From contig CAJQUW010007461.1 of assembly GCA_907163375.1 (NCBI GenBank), positions 284,177 through 348,176 on the forward strand: a stretch of DNA of 64,000 nt, given 5' to 3'. Numbering within the stretch: position 1 is the stretch's first letter; each line of letters opens with the position of its first letter. The translations under genes and the position numbers were made by a program. This DNA comes from Prostheceraeus crozeri. Lineage: Eukaryota; Platyhelminthes; Polycladida; Euryleptidae. Below are positions 10,701 to 25,700 of the stretch, one piece after another. A model generated the notes under the pieces. It did not search any database and had not been told where the DNA came from. It was given only the letters and a program-made list of their open reading frames with translations.

Positions 10701-13700
10701 TGACGCTGATTCCAAATCTGGTCTCAGATCTGCCATTGGAGCAGCCGTTTAGACGCTAGAGCCCAAAACATCCCAAATTCGCCGTTAACACTGTCGTTTA
10801 TTCAAAAATGTTGAAAATTTTTTTTCGCCGATTGAGCTGCCTACGGATGTAGAATTTGACGCTGATTCCAAATCTGGTCTCAGATCTGCCATTGGAGCAG
10901 CCGTTTAGACGCTAGAGCCCAAAACATCCCAAATTCGCCGTTAACACTGTCGTTTATCCAAAAATGTTGAAAATTTTTTTTCGCCGATTGAGCTGCCTAC
11001 GGATGTAGAATTTGACGCTGATTCCAAATCTGGTCTCAGATCTGCCATTGGAGCAGCCGTTTAGACGCTAGAGCCCAAAACATCCCAAATTCGCCGTTAA
11101 CACTGTCGTTTATCCAAAAATGTTGAAAATTTTTTTTCGCCGATTGAGCTGCCTACGGATGTAGAATTTGACGCTGATTCCAAATCTGGTCTCAGATCTG
11201 CCATTGGAGCAGCCGTTTAGACGCTAGAGCCCAAAACATCCCAAATTCGCCGTTAACACTGTCGTTTATTCAAAAATGTTGAAAATTTTTTTTCGCCGAT
11301 TGAGCTGCCTACGGATGTAGAATTTGACGCTGATTCCAAATCTGGTCTCAGATCTGCCATTGGAGCAGCCGTTTAGACGCTAGAGCCCAAAACATCCCAA
11401 ATTCGCCGTTAACACTGTCGTTTATTCAAAAATGTTGAAAATTTTTTTTCGCCGATTGAGCTGCCTACGGATGTAGAATTTGACGCTGATTCCAAATCTG
11501 GTCTCAGATCTGCCATTGGAGCAGCCGTTTAGACGCTAGAGCCCAAAACATCCCAAATTCGCCGTTAACACTGTCGTTTATTCAAAAATGTTGAAAATTT
11601 TTTTTCGCCGATTGAGCTGCCTACGGATGTAGAATTTGACGCTGATTCCAAATCTGGTCTCAGATCTGCCATTGGAGCAGCCGTTTAGACGCTAGAGCCC
11701 AAAACATCCCAAATTCGCCGTTAACACTGTCGTTATTCCAAAAATGTTGAAATTTTTTTTCGCCGATTGAGCTGCCTACGGATGTAGAATTTGACGCTGA
11801 TTCCAAATCTGGTCTCAGATCTGCCATTGGAGCAGCCGTTTAGACGCTAGAGCCCAAAACATCCCAAATTCGCCGTTAACACTGTCGTTTATTCAAAAAT
11901 GTTGAAAATTTTTTTTCGCCGATTGAGCTGCCTACGGATGTAGAATTTGACGCTGATTCCAAATCTGGTCTCAGATCTGCCATTGGAGCAGCCGTTTAGA
12001 CGCTAGAGCCCAAAACATCCCAAATTCGCCGTTAACACTGTCGTTTATTCAAAAATGTTGAAAATTTTTTTTCGCCGATTGAGCTGCCTACGGATGTAGA
12101 ATTTGACGCTGATTCCAAATCTGGTCTCAGATCTGCCATTGGAGCAGCCGTTTAGACGCTAGAGCCCAAAACATCCCAAATTCGCCGTTAACACTGTCGT
12201 TTATTCAAAAATGTTGAAAATTTTTTTTCGCCGATTGAGCTGCCTACGGATGTAGAATTTGACGCTGATTCCAAATCTGGTCTCAGATCTGCCATTGGAG
12301 CAGCCGTTTAGACGCTAGAGCCCAAAACATCCCAAATTCGCCGTTAACACTGTCGTTTATTCAAAAATGTTGAAAATTTTTTTTCGCCGATTGAGCTGCC
12401 TACGGATGTAGAATTTGACGCTGATTCCAAATCTGGTCTCAGATCTGCCATTGGAGCAGCCGTTTAGACGCTAGAGCCCAAAACATCCCAAATTCGCCGT
12501 TAACACTGTCGTTTATTCAAAAATGTTGAAAATTTTTTTTCGCCGATTGAGCTGCCTACGGATGTAGAATTTGACGCTGATTCCAAATCTGGTCTCAGAT
12601 CTGCCATTGGAGCAGCCGTTTAGACGCTAGAGCCCAAAACATCCCAAATTCGCCGTTAACACTGTCGTTTATTCAAAAATGTTGAAAATTTTTTTTCGCC
12701 GATTGAGCTGCCTACGGATGTAGAATTTGACGCTGATTCCAAATCTGGTCTCAGATCTGCCATTGGAGCAGCCGTTTAGACGCTAGAGCCCAAAACATCC
12801 CAAATTCGCCGTTAACACTGTCGTTTATTCAAAAATGTTGAAAATTTTTTTTCGCCGATTGAGCTGCCTACGGATGTAGAATTTGACGCTGATTCCAAAT
12901 CTGGTCTCAGATCTGCCATTGGAGCAGCCGTTTAGACGCTAGAGCCCAAAACATCCCAAATTCGCCGTTAACACTGTCGTTTATTCAAAAATGTTGAAAA
13001 TTTTTTTTCGCCGATTGAGCTGCCTACGGATGTAGAATTTGACGCTGATTCCAAATCTGGTCTCAGATCTGCCATTGGAGCAGCCGTTTAGACGCTAGAG
13101 CCCAAAACATCCCAAATTCGCCGTTAACACTGTCGTTTATTCAAAAATGTTGAAAATTTTTTTTCGCCGATTGAGCTGCCTACGGATGTAGAATTTGACG
13201 CTGATTCCAAATCTGGTCTCAGATCTGCCATTGGAGCAGCCGTTTAGACGCTAGAGCCCAAAACATCCCAAATTCGCCGTTAACACTGTCGTTTATTCAA
13301 AAATGTTGAAAATTTTTTTTCGCCGATTGAGCTGCCTACGGATGTAGAATTTGACGCTGATTCCAAATCTGGTCTCAGATCTGCCATTGGAGCAGCCGTT
13401 TAGACGCTAGAGCCCAAAACATCCCAAATTCGCCGTTAACACTGTCGTTTATTCAAAAATGTTGAAAATTTTTTTTCGCCGATTGAGCTGCCTACGGATG
13501 TAGAATTTGACGCTGATTCCAAATCTGGTCTCAGATCTGCCATTGGAGCAGCCGTTTAGACGCTAGAGCCCAAAACATCCCAAATTCGCCGTTAACACTG
13601 TCGTTTATTCAAAAATGTTGAAAATTTTTTTTCGCCGATTGAGCTGCCTACGGATGTAGAATTTGACGCTGATTCCAAATCTGGTCTCAGATCTGCCATT

Positions 13701-16700
13701 GGAGCAGCCGTTTAGACGCTAGAGCCCAAAACATCCCAAATTCGCCGTTAACACTGTCGTTATTCCAAAAATGTTGAAATTTTTTTTCGCCGATTGAGCT
13801 GCCTACGGATGTAGAATTTGACGCTGATTCCAAATCTGGTCTCAGATCTGCCATTGGAGCAGCCGTTTAGACGCTAGAGCCCAAAACATCCCAAATTCGC
13901 CGTTAACACTGTCGTTTATTCAAAATGTTGAAAATTTTTTTTCGCCGATTGAGCTGCCTACGGATGTAGAATTTGACGCTGATTCCAAATCTGGTCTCAG
14001 ATCTGCCATTGGAGCAGCCGTTTAGACGCTAGAGCCCAAAACATCCCAAATTCGCCGTTAACACTGTCGTTTATTCAAAAATGTTGAAAATTTTTTTTCG
14101 CCGATTGAGCTGCCTACGGATGTAGAATTTGACGCTGATTCCAAATCTGGTCTCAGATCTGCCATTGGAGCAGCCGTTTAGACGCTAGAGCCCAAAACAT
14201 CCCAAATTCGCCGTTAACACTGTCGTTTATCCAAAAATGTTGAAAATTTTTTTCGCCGATTGAGCTGCCTACGGATGTAGAATTTGACGCTGATTCCAAA
14301 TCTGGTCTCAGATCTGCCATTGGAGCAGCCGTTTAGACGCTAGAGCCCAAAACATCCCAAATTCGCCGTTAACACTGTCGTTTATTCAAAAATGTTGAAA
14401 ATTTTTTTTCGCCGATTGAGCTGCCTACGGATGTAGAATTTGACGCTGATTCCAAATCTGGTCTCAGATCTGCCATTGGAGCAGCCGTTTAGACGCTAGA
14501 GCCCAAAACATCCCAAATTCGCCGTTAACACTGTCGTTTATTCAAAAATGTTGAAAATTTTTTTTCGCCGATTGAGCTGCCTACGGATGTAGAATTTGAC
14601 GCTGATTCCAAATCTGGTCTCAGATCTGCCATTGGAGCAGCCGTTTAGACGCTAGAGCCCAAAACATCCCAAATTCGCCGTTAACACTGTCGTTTATTCA
14701 AAAATGTTGAAAATTTTTTTTCGCCGATTGAGCTGCCTACGGATGTAGAATTTGACGCTGATTCCAAATCTGGTCTCAGATCTGCCATTGGAGCAGCCGT
14801 TTAGACGCTAGAGCCCAAAACATCCCAAATTCGCCGTTAACACTGTCGTTTATTCAAAAATGTTGAAAATTTTTTTTCGCCGATTGAGCTGCCTACGGAT
14901 GTAGAATTTGACGCTGATTCCAAATCTGGTCTCAGATCTGCCATTGGAGCAGCCGTTTAGACGCTAGAGCCCAAAACATCCCAAATTCGCCGTTAACACT
15001 GTCGTTTATTCAAAAATGTTGAAAATTTTTTTTCGCCGATTGAGCTGCCTACGGATGTAGAATTTGACGCTGATTCCAAATCTGGTCTCAGATCTGCCAT
15101 TGGAGCAGCCGTTTAGACGCTAGAGCCCAAAACATCCCAAATTCGCCGTTAACACTGTCGTTTATTCAAAAATGTTGAAAATTTTTTTTCGCCGATTGAG
15201 CTGCCTACGGATGTAGAATTTGACGCTGATTCCAAATCTGGTCTCAGATCTGCCATTGGAGCAGCCGTTTAGACGCTAGAGCCCAAAACATCCCAAATTC
15301 GCCGTTAACACTGTCGTTTATTCAAAAATGTTGAAAATTTTTTTTCGCCGATTGAGCTGCCTACGGATGTAGAATTTGACGCTGATTCCAAATCTGGTCT
15401 CAGATCTGCCATTGGAGCAGCCGTTTAGACGCTAGAGCCCAAAACATCCCAAATTCGCCGTTAACACTGTCGTTTATTCAAAAATGTTGAAAATTTTTTT
15501 TCGCCGATTGAGCTGCCTACGGATGTAGAATTTGACGCTGATTCCAAATCTGGTCTCAGATCTGCCATTGGAGCAGCCGTTTAGACGCTAGAGCCCAAAA
15601 CATCCCAAATTCGCCGTTAACACTGTCGTTTATTCAAAAATGTTGAAAATTTTTTTTCGCCGATTGAGCTGCCTACGGATGTAGAATTTGACGCTGATTC
15701 CAAATCTGGTCTCAGATCTGCCATTGGAGCAGCCGTTTAGACGCTAGAGCCCAAAACATCCCAAATTCGCCGTTAACACTGTCGTTTATTCAAAAATGTT
15801 GAAAATTTTTTTTCGCCGATTGAGCTGCCTACGGATGTAGAATTTGACGCTGATTCCAAATCTGGTCTCAGATCTGCCATTGGAGCAGCCGTTTAGACGC
15901 TAGAGCCCAAAACATCCCAAATTCGCCGTTAACACTGTCGTTTATTCAAAAATGTTGAAAATTTTTTTTCGCCGATTGAGCTGCCTACGGATGTAGAATT
16001 TGACGCTGATTCCAAATCTGGTATCAGATCTGCCATTGGAGCAGCCGTTTAGACGCTAGAGCCCAAAACATCCCAAATTCGCCGTTAACACTGTCGTTTG
16101 TCCAAAAACGTTGAAAATTTTTTTTCGCCGATTGAGCTGCCTACGGATGTAGAATTTGACGCTGATTCCAAATCTGGTCTCAGATCTGCCATTGGAGCAG
16201 CCGTTTAGACGCTAGAGCCCAAAACATCCCAAATTCGCCGTTAACACTGTCGTTTATCCAAAAATGTTGAAAATTTTTTTTCGCCGATTGAGCTGCCTAC
16301 GGATGTAGAATTTGACGCTGATTCCAAATCTGGTCTCAGATCTGCCATTGGAGCAGCCGTTTAGACGCTAGAGCCCAAAACATCCCAAATTCGCCGTTAA
16401 CACTGTCGTTTATTCAAAAATGTTGAAAATTTTTTTTCGCCGATTGAGCTGCCTACGGATGTAGAATTTGACGCTGATTCCAAATCTGGTCTCAGATCTG
16501 CCATTGGAGCAGCCGTTTAGACGCTAGAGCCCAAAACATCCCAAATTCGCCGTTAACACTGTCGTTTATTCAAAAATGTTGAAAATTTTTTTTCGCCGAT
16601 TGAGCTGCCTACGGATGTAGAATTTGACGCTGATTCCAAATCTGGTCTCAGATCTGCCATTGGAGCAGCCGTTTAGACGCTAGAGCCCAAAACATCCCAA

Positions 16701-19700
16701 ATTCGCCGTTAACACTGTCGTTTATTCAAAAATGTTGAAAATTTTTTTTCGCCGATTGAGCTGCCTACGGATGTAGAATTTGACGCTGATTCCAAATCTG
16801 GTCTCAGATCTGCCATTGGAGCAGCCGTTTAGACGCTAGAGCCCAAAACATCCCAAATTCGCCGTTAACACTGTCGTTTATTCAAAAATGTTGAAAATTT
16901 TTTTTCGCCGATTGAGCTGCCTACGGATGTAGAATTTGACGCTGATTCCAAATCTGGTCTCAGATCTGCCATTGGAGCAGCCGTTTAGACGCTAGAGCCC
17001 AAAACATCCCAAATTCGCCGTTAACACTGTCGTTTATCCAAAAATGTTGAAAATTTTTTTTCGCCGATTGAGCTGCCTACGGATGTAGAATTTGACGCTG
17101 ATTCCAAATCTGGTCTCAGATCTGCCATTGGAGCAGCCGTTTAGACGCTAGAGCCCAAAACATCCCAAATTCGCCGTTAACACTGTCGTTTATTCAAAAA
17201 TGTTGAAAATTTTTTTTCGCCGATTGAGCTGCCTACGGATGTAGAATTTGACGCTGATTCCAAATCTGGTCTCAGATCTGCCATTGGAGCAGCCGTTTAG
17301 ACGCTAGAGCCCAAAACATCCCAAATTCGCCGTTAACACTGTCGTTTATTCAAAAATGTTGAAAATTTTTTTTCGCCGATTGAGCTGCCTACGGATGTAG
17401 AATTTGACGCTGATTCCAAATCTGGTCTCAGATCTGCCATTGGAGCAGCCGTTTAGACGCTAGAGCCCAAAACATCCCAAATTCGCCGTTAACACTGTCG
17501 TTTATTCAAAAATGTTGAAAATTTTTTTTCGCCGATTGAGCTGCCTACGGATGTAGAATTTGACGCTGATTCCAAATCTGGTCTCAGATCTGCCATTGGA
17601 GCAGCCGTTTAGACGCTAGAGCCCAAAACATCCCAAATTCGCCGTTAACACTGTCGTTTATTCAAAAATGTTGAAAATTTTTTTTCGCCGATTGAGCTGC
17701 CTACGGATGTAGAATTTGACGCTGATTCCAAATCTGGTCTCAGATCTGCCATTGGAGCAGCCGTTTAGACGCTAGAGCCCAAAACATCCCAAATTCGCCG
17801 TTAACACTGTCGTTTATTCAAAAATGTTGAAAATTTTTTTTCGCCGATTGAGCTGCCTACGGATGTAGAATTTGACGCTGATTCCAAATCTGGTCTCAGA
17901 TCTGCCATTGGAGCAGCCGTTTAGACGCTAGAGCCCAAAACATCCCAAATTCGCCGTTAACACTGTCGTTTATCCAAAAATGTTGAAAATTTTTTTTCGC
18001 CGATTGAGCTGCCTACGGATGTAGAATTTGACGCTGATTCCAAATCTGGTCTCAGATCTGCCATTGGAGCAGCCGTTTAGACGCTAGAGCCCAAAACATC
18101 CCAAATTCGCCGTTAACACTGTCGTTTATTCAAAAATGTTGAAAATTTTTTTTCGCCGATTGAGCTGCCTACGGATGTAGAATTTGACGCTGATTCCAAA
18201 TCTGGTCTCAGATCTGCCATTGGAGCAGCCGTTTAGACGCTAGAGCCCAAAACATCCCAAATTCGCCGTTAACACTGTCGTTTATTCAAAAATGTTGAAA
18301 ATTTTTTTTCGCCGATTGAGCTGCCTACGGATGTAGAATTTGACGCTGATTCCAAATCTGGTCTCAGATCTGCCATTGGAGCAGCCGTTTAGACGCTAGA
18401 GCCCAAAACATCCCAAATTCGCCGTTAACACTGTCGTTTATTCAAAAATGTTGAAAATTTTTTTTCGCCGATTGAGCTGCCTACGGATGTAGAATTTGAC
18501 GCTGATTCCAAATCTGGTCTCAGATCTGCCATTGGAGCAGCCGTTTAGACGCTAGAGCCCAAAACATCCCAAATTCGCCGTTAACACTGTCGTTTATTCA
18601 AAAATGTTGAAAATTTTTTTTCGCCGATTGAGCTGCCTACGGATGTAGAATTTGACGCTGATTCCAAATCTGGTCTCAGATCTGCCATTGGAGCAGCCGT
18701 TTAGACGCTAGAGCCCAAAACATCCCAAATTCGCCGTTAACACTGTCGTTTATTCAAAAATGTTGAAAATTTTTTTTCGCCGATTGAGCTGCCTACGGAT
18801 GTAGAATTTGACGCTGATTCCAAATCTGGTCTCAGATCTGCCATTGGAGCAGCCGTTTAGACGCTAGAGCCCAAAACATCCCAAATTCGCCGTTAACACT
18901 GTCGTTTATTCAAAAATGTTGAAAATTTTTTTTCGCCGATTGAGCTGCCTACGGATGTAGAATTTGACGCTGATTCCAAATCTGGTCTCAGATCTGCCAT
19001 TGGAGCAGCCGTTTAGACGCTAGAGCCCAAAACATCCCAAATTCGCCGTTAACACTGTCGTTTATTCAAAAATGTTGAAAATTTTTTTTCGCCGATTGAG
19101 CTGCCTACGGATGTAGAATTTGACGCTGATTCCAAATCTGGTCTCAGATCTGCCATTGGAGCAGCCGTTTAGACGCTAGAGCCCAAAACATCCCAAATTC
19201 GCCGTTAACACTGTCGTTTATTCAAAAATGTTGAAAATTTTTTTTCGCCGATTGAGCTGCCTACGGATGTAGAATTTGACGCTGATTCCAAATCTGGTCT
19301 CAGATCTGCCATTGGAGCAGCCGTTTAGACGCTAGAGCCCAAAACATCCCAAATTCGCCGTTAACACTGTCGTTTATTCAAAAATGTTGAAAATTTTTTT
19401 TCGCCGATTGAGCTGCCTACGGATGTAGAATTTGACGCTGATTCCAAATCTGGTCTCAGATCTGCCATTGGAGCAGCCGTTTAGACGCTAGAGCCCAAAA
19501 CATCCCAAATTCGCCGTTAACACTGTCGTTTATTCAAAAATGTTGAAAATTTTTTTTCGCCGATTGAGCTGCCTACGGATGTAGAATTTGACGCTGATTC
19601 CAAATCTGGTCTCAGATCTGCCATTGGAGCAGCCGTTTAGACGCTAGAGCCCAAAACATCCCAAATTCGCCGTTAACACTGTCGTTTATCCAAAAATGTT

Positions 19701-22700
19701 GAAAATTTTTTTTCGCCGATTGAGCTGCCTACGGATGTAGAATTTGACGCTGATTCCAAATCTGGTCTCAGATCTGCCATTGGAGCAGCCGTTTAGACGC
19801 TAGAGCCCAAAACATCCCAAATTCGCCGTTAACACTGTCGTTTATTCAAAAATGTTGAAAATTTTTTTTCGCCGATTGAGCTGCCTACGGATGTAGAATT
19901 TGACGCTGATTCCAAATCTGGTCTCAGATCTGCCATTGGAGCAGCCGTTTAGACGCTAGAGCCCAAAACATCCCAAATTCGCCGTTAACACTGTCGTTTA
20001 TTCAAAAATGTTGAAAATTTTTTTTCGCCGATTGAGCTGCCTACGGATGTAGAATTTGACGCTGATTCCAAATCTGGTCTCAGATCTGCCATTGGAGCAG
20101 CCGTTTAGACGCTAGAGCCCAAAACATCCCAAATTCGCCGTTAACACTGTCGTTTATCCAAAAATGTTGAAAATTTTTTTTCGCCGATTGAGCTGCCTAC
20201 GGATGTAGAATTTGACGCTGATTCCAAATCTGGTCTCAGATCTGCCATTGGAGCAGCCGTTTAGACGCTAGAGCCCAAAACATCCCAAATTCGCCGTTAA
20301 CACTGTCGTTTATTCAAAAATGTTGAAAATTTTTTTTCGCCGATTGAGCTGCCTACGGATGTAGAATTTGACGCTGATTCCAAATCTGGTCTCAGATCTG
20401 CCATTGGAGCAGCCGTTTAGACGCTAGAGCCCAAAACATCCCAAATTCGCCGTTAACACTGTCGTTTATTCAAAAATGTTGAAAATTTTTTTTCGCCGAT
20501 TGAGCTGCCTACGGATGTAGAATTTGACGCTGATTCCAAATCTGGTCTCAGATCTGCCATTGGAGCAGCCGTTTAGACGCTAGAGCCCAAAACATCCCAA
20601 ATTCGCCGTTAACACTGTCGTTTGTCCAAAAACGTTGAAAATTTTTTTTCGCCGATTGAGCTGCCTACGGATGTAGAATTTGACGCTGATTCCAAATCTG
20701 GTATCAGATCTGCCATTGGAGCAGCCGTTTAGACGCTAGAGCCCAAAACATCCCAAATTCGCCGTTAACACTGTCGTTTATCCAAAAATGTTGAAAATTT
20801 TTTTTCGCCGATTGAGCTGCCTACGGATGTAGAATTTGACGCTGATTCCAAATCTGGTCTCAGATCTGCCATTGGAGCAGCCGTTTAGACGCTAGAGCCC
20901 AAAACATCCCAAATTCGCCGTTAACACTGTCGTTTATTCAAAAATGTTGAAAATTTTTTTTCGCCGATTGAGCTGCCTACGGATGTAGAATTTGACGCTG
21001 ATTCCAAATCTGGTCTCAGATCTGCCATTGGAGCAGCCGTTTAGACGCTAGAGCCCAAAACATCCCAAATTCGCCGTTAACACTGTCGTTTATTCAAAAA
21101 TGTTGAAAATTTTTTTTCGCCGATTGAGCTGCCTACGGATGTAGAATTTGACGCTGATTCCAAATCTGGTCTCAGATCTGCCATTGGAGCAGCCGTTTAG
21201 ACGCTAGAGCCCAAAACATCCCAAATTCGCCGTTAACACTGTCGTTTATCCAAAAATGTTGAAAATTTTTTTTCGCCGATTGAGCTGCCTACGGATGTAG
21301 AATTTGACGCTGATTCCAAATCTGGTCTCAGATCTGCCATTGGAGCAGCCGTTTAGACGCTAGAGCCCAAAACATCCCAAATTCGCCGTTAACACTGTCG
21401 TTTATCCAAAAATGTTGAAAATTTTTTTTCGCCGATTGAGCTGCCTACGGATGTAGAATTTGACGCTGATTCCAAATCTGGTCTCAGATCTGCCATTGGA
21501 GCAGCCGTTTAGACGCTAGAGCCCAAAACATCCCAAATTCGCCGTTAACACTGTCGTTTATTCAAAAATGTTGAAAATTTTTTTTCGCCGATTGAGCTGC
21601 CTACGGATGTAGAATTTGACGCTGATTCCAAATCTGGTCTCAGATCTGCCATTGGAGCAGCCGTTTAGACGCTAGAGCCCAAAACATCCCAAATTCGCCG
21701 TTAACACTGTCGTTTATTCAAAAATGTTGAAAATTTTTTTTCGCCGATTGAGCTGCCTACGGATGTAGAATTTGACGCTGATTCCAAATCTGGTCTCAGA
21801 TCTGCCATTGGAGCAGCCGTTTAGACGCTAGAGCCCAAAACATCCCAAATTCGCCGTTAACACTGTCGTTTATTCAAAAATGTTGAAAATTTTTTTTCGC
21901 CGATTGAGCTGCCTACGGATGTAGAATTTGACGCTGATTCCAAATCTGGTCTCAGATCTGCCATTGGAGCAGCCGTTTAGACGCTAGAGCCCAAAACATC
22001 CCAAATTCGCCGTTAACACTGTCGTTTATTCAAAAATGTTGAAAATTTTTTTTCGCCGATTGAGCTGCCTACGGATGTAGAATTTGACGCTGATTCCAAA
22101 TCTGGTCTCAGATCTGCCATTGGAGCAGCCGTTTAGACGCTAGAGCCCAAAACATCCCAAATTCGCCGTTAACACTGTCGTTTATTCAAAAATGTTGAAA
22201 ATTTTTTTTCGCCGATTGAGCTGCCTACGGATGTAGAATTTGACGCTGATTCCAAATCTGGTCTCAGATCTGCCATTGGAGCAGCCGTTTAGACGCTAGA
22301 GCCCAAAACATCCCAAATTCGCCGTTAACACTGTCGTTTATTCAAAAATGTTGAAAATTTTTTTTCGCCGATTGAGCTGCCTACGGATGTAGAATTTGAC
22401 GCTGATTCCAAATCTGGTCTCAGATCTGCCATTGGAGCAGCCGTTTAGACGCTAGAGCCCAAAACATCCCAAATTCGCCGTTAACACTGTCGTTTATTCA
22501 AAAATGTTGAAAATTTTTTTTCGCCGATTGAGCTGCCTACGGATGTAGAATTTGACGCTGATTCCAAATCTGGTCTCAGATCTGCCATTGGAGCAGCCGT
22601 TTAGACGCTAGAGCCCAAAACATCCCAAATTCGCCGTTAACACTGTCGTTTATTCAAAAATGTTGAAAATTTTTTTTCGCCGATTGAGCTGCCTACGGAT

Positions 22701-25700
22701 GTAGAATTTGACGCTGATTCCAAATCTGGTCTCAGATCTGCCATTGGAGCAGCCGTTTAGACGCTAGAGCCCAAAACATCCCAAATTCGCCGTTAACACT
22801 GTCGTTTATTCAAAAATGTTGAAAATTTTTTTTCGCCGATTGAGCTGCCTACGGATGTAGAATTTGACGCTGATTCCAAATCTGGTCTCAGATCTGCCAT
22901 TGGAGCAGCCGTTTAGACGCTAGAGCCCAAAACATCCCAAATTCGCCGTTAACACTGTCGTTTATTCAAAAATGTTGAAAATTTTTTTTCGCCGATTGAG
23001 CTGCCTACGGATGTAGAATTTGACGCTGATTCCAAATCTGGTCTCAGATCTGCCATTGGAGCAGCCGTTTAGACGCTAGAGCCCAAAACATCCCAAATTC
23101 GCCGTTAACACTGTCGTTTATTCAAAAATGTTGAAAATTTTTTTTCGCCGATTGAGCTGCCTACGGATGTAGAATTTGACGCTGATTCCAAATCTGGTCT
23201 CAGATCTGCCATTGGAGCAGCCGTTTAGACGCTAGAGCCCAAAACATCCCAAATTCGCCGTTAACACTGTCGTTTATTCAAAAATGTTGAAAATTTTTTT
23301 TCGCCGATTGAGCTGCCTACGGATGTAGAATTTGACGCTGATTCCAAATCTGGTCTCAGATCTGCCATTGGAGCAGCCGTTTAGACGCTAGAGCCCAAAA
23401 CATCCCAAATTCGCCGTTAACACTGTCGTTTATTCAAAAATGTTGAAAATTTTTTTTCGCCGATTGAGCTGCCTACGGATGTAGAATTTGACGCTGATTC
23501 CAAATCTGGTCTCAGATCTGCCATTGGAGCAGCCGTTTAGACGCTAGAGCCCAAAACATCCCAAATTCGCCGTTAACACTGTCGTTTATTCAAAAATGTT
23601 GAAAATTTTTTTTCGCCGATTGAGCTGCCTACGGATGTAGAATTTGACGCTGATTCCAAATCTGGTCTCAGATCTGCCATTGGAGCAGCCGTTTAGACGC
23701 TAGAGCCCAAAACATCCCAAATTCGCCGTTAACACTGTCGTTTATTCAAAAATGTTGAAAATTTTTTTTCGCCGATTGAGCTGCCTACGGATGTAGAATT
23801 TGACGCTGATTCCAAATCTGGTCTCAGATCTGCCATTGGAGCAGCCGTTTAGACGCTAGAGCCCAAAACATCCCAAATTCGCCGTTAACACTGTCGTTTA
23901 TCCAAAAATGTTGAAAATTTTTTTTCGCCGATTGAGCTGCCTACGGATGTAGAATTTGACGCTGATTCCAAATCTGGTCTCAGATCTGCCATTGGAGCAG
24001 CCGTTTAGACGCTAGAGCCCAAAACATCCCAAATTCGCCGTTAACACTGTCGTTTATCCAAAAATGTTGAAAATTTTTTTTCGCCGATTGAGCTGCCTAC
24101 GGATGTAGAATTTGACGCTGATTCCAAATCTGGTCTCAGATCTGCCATTGGAGCAGCCGTTTAGACGCTAGAGCCCAAAACATCCCAAATTCGCCGTTAA
24201 CACTGTCGTTTATTCAAAAATGTTGAAAATTTTTTTTCGCCGATTGAGCTGCCTACGGATGTAGAATTTGACGCTGATTCCAAATCTGGTCTCAGATCTG
24301 CCATTGGAGCAGCCGTTTAGACGCTAGAGCCCAAAACATCCCAAATTCGCCGTTAACACTGTCGTTTATCCAAAAATGTTGAAAATTTTTTTTCGCCGAT
24401 TGAGCTGCCTACGGATGTAGAATTTGACGCTGATTCCAAATCTGGTCTCAGATCTGCCATTGGAGCAGCCGTTTAGACGCTAGAGCCCAAAACATCCCAA
24501 ATTCGCCGTTAACACTGTCGTTTATTCAAAAATGTTGAAAATTTTTTTTCGCCGATTGAGCTGCCTACGGATGTAGAATTTGACGCTGATTCCAAATCTG
24601 GTCTCAGATCTGCCATTGGAGCAGCCGTTTAGACGCTAGAGCCCAAAACATCCCAAATTCGCCGTTAACACTGTCGTTTATTCAAAAATGTTGAAAATTT
24701 TTTTTCGCCGATTGAGCTGCCTACGGATGTAGAATTTGACGCTGATTCCAAATCTGGTCTCAGATCTGCCATTGGAGCAGCCGTTTAGACGCTAGAGCCC
24801 AAAACATCCCAAATTCGCCGTTAACACTGTCGTTTATCCAAAAATGTTGAAAATTTTTTTTCGCCGATTGAGCTGCCTACGGATGTAGAATTTGACGCTG
24901 ATTCCAAATCTGGTCTCAGATCTGCCATTGGAGCAGCCGTTTAGACGCTAGAGCCCAAAACATCCCAAATTCGCCGTTAACACTGTCGTTTATTCAAAAA
25001 TGTTGAAAATTTTTTTTCGCCGATTGAGCTGCCTACGGATGTAGAATTTGACGCTGATTCCAAATCTGGTCTCAGATCTGCCATTGGAGCAGCCGTTTAG
25101 ACGCTAGAGCCCAAAACATCCCAAATTCGCCGTTAACACTGTCGTTTATTCAAAAATGTTGAAAATTTTTTTTCGCCGATTGAGCTGCCTACGGATGTAG
25201 AATTTGACGCTGATTCCAAATCTGGTCTCAGATCTGCCATTGGAGCAGCCGTTTAGACGCTAGAGCCCAAAACATCCCAAATTCGCCGTTAACACTGTCG
25301 TTTATTCAAAAATGTTGAAAATTTTTTTTCGCCGATTGAGCTGCCTACGGATGTAGAATTTGACGCTGATTCCAAATCTGGTCTCAGATCTGCCATTGGA
25401 GCAGCCGTTTAGACGCTAGAGCCCAAAACATCCCAAATTCGCCGTTAACACTGTCGTTTATTCAAAAATGTTGAAAATTTTTTTTCGCCGATTGAGCTGC
25501 CTACGGATGTAGAATTTGACGCTGATTCCAAATCTGGTCTCAGATCTGCCATTGGAGCAGCCGTTTAGACGCTAGAGCCCAAAACATCCCAAATTCGCCG
25601 TTAACACTGTCGTTTATTCAAAAATGTTGAAAATTTTTTTTCGCCGATTGAGCTGCCTACGGATGTAGAATTTGACGCTGATTCCAAATCTGGTCTCAGA

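Noticed and set aside
12187-12342. CENP-B box in the monomer
   Set aside because: TTTCGCCGATTGAGCTG and ATTCGCCGTTAACACTG start like the TTCG core, but the required A and CGGG positions do not match.
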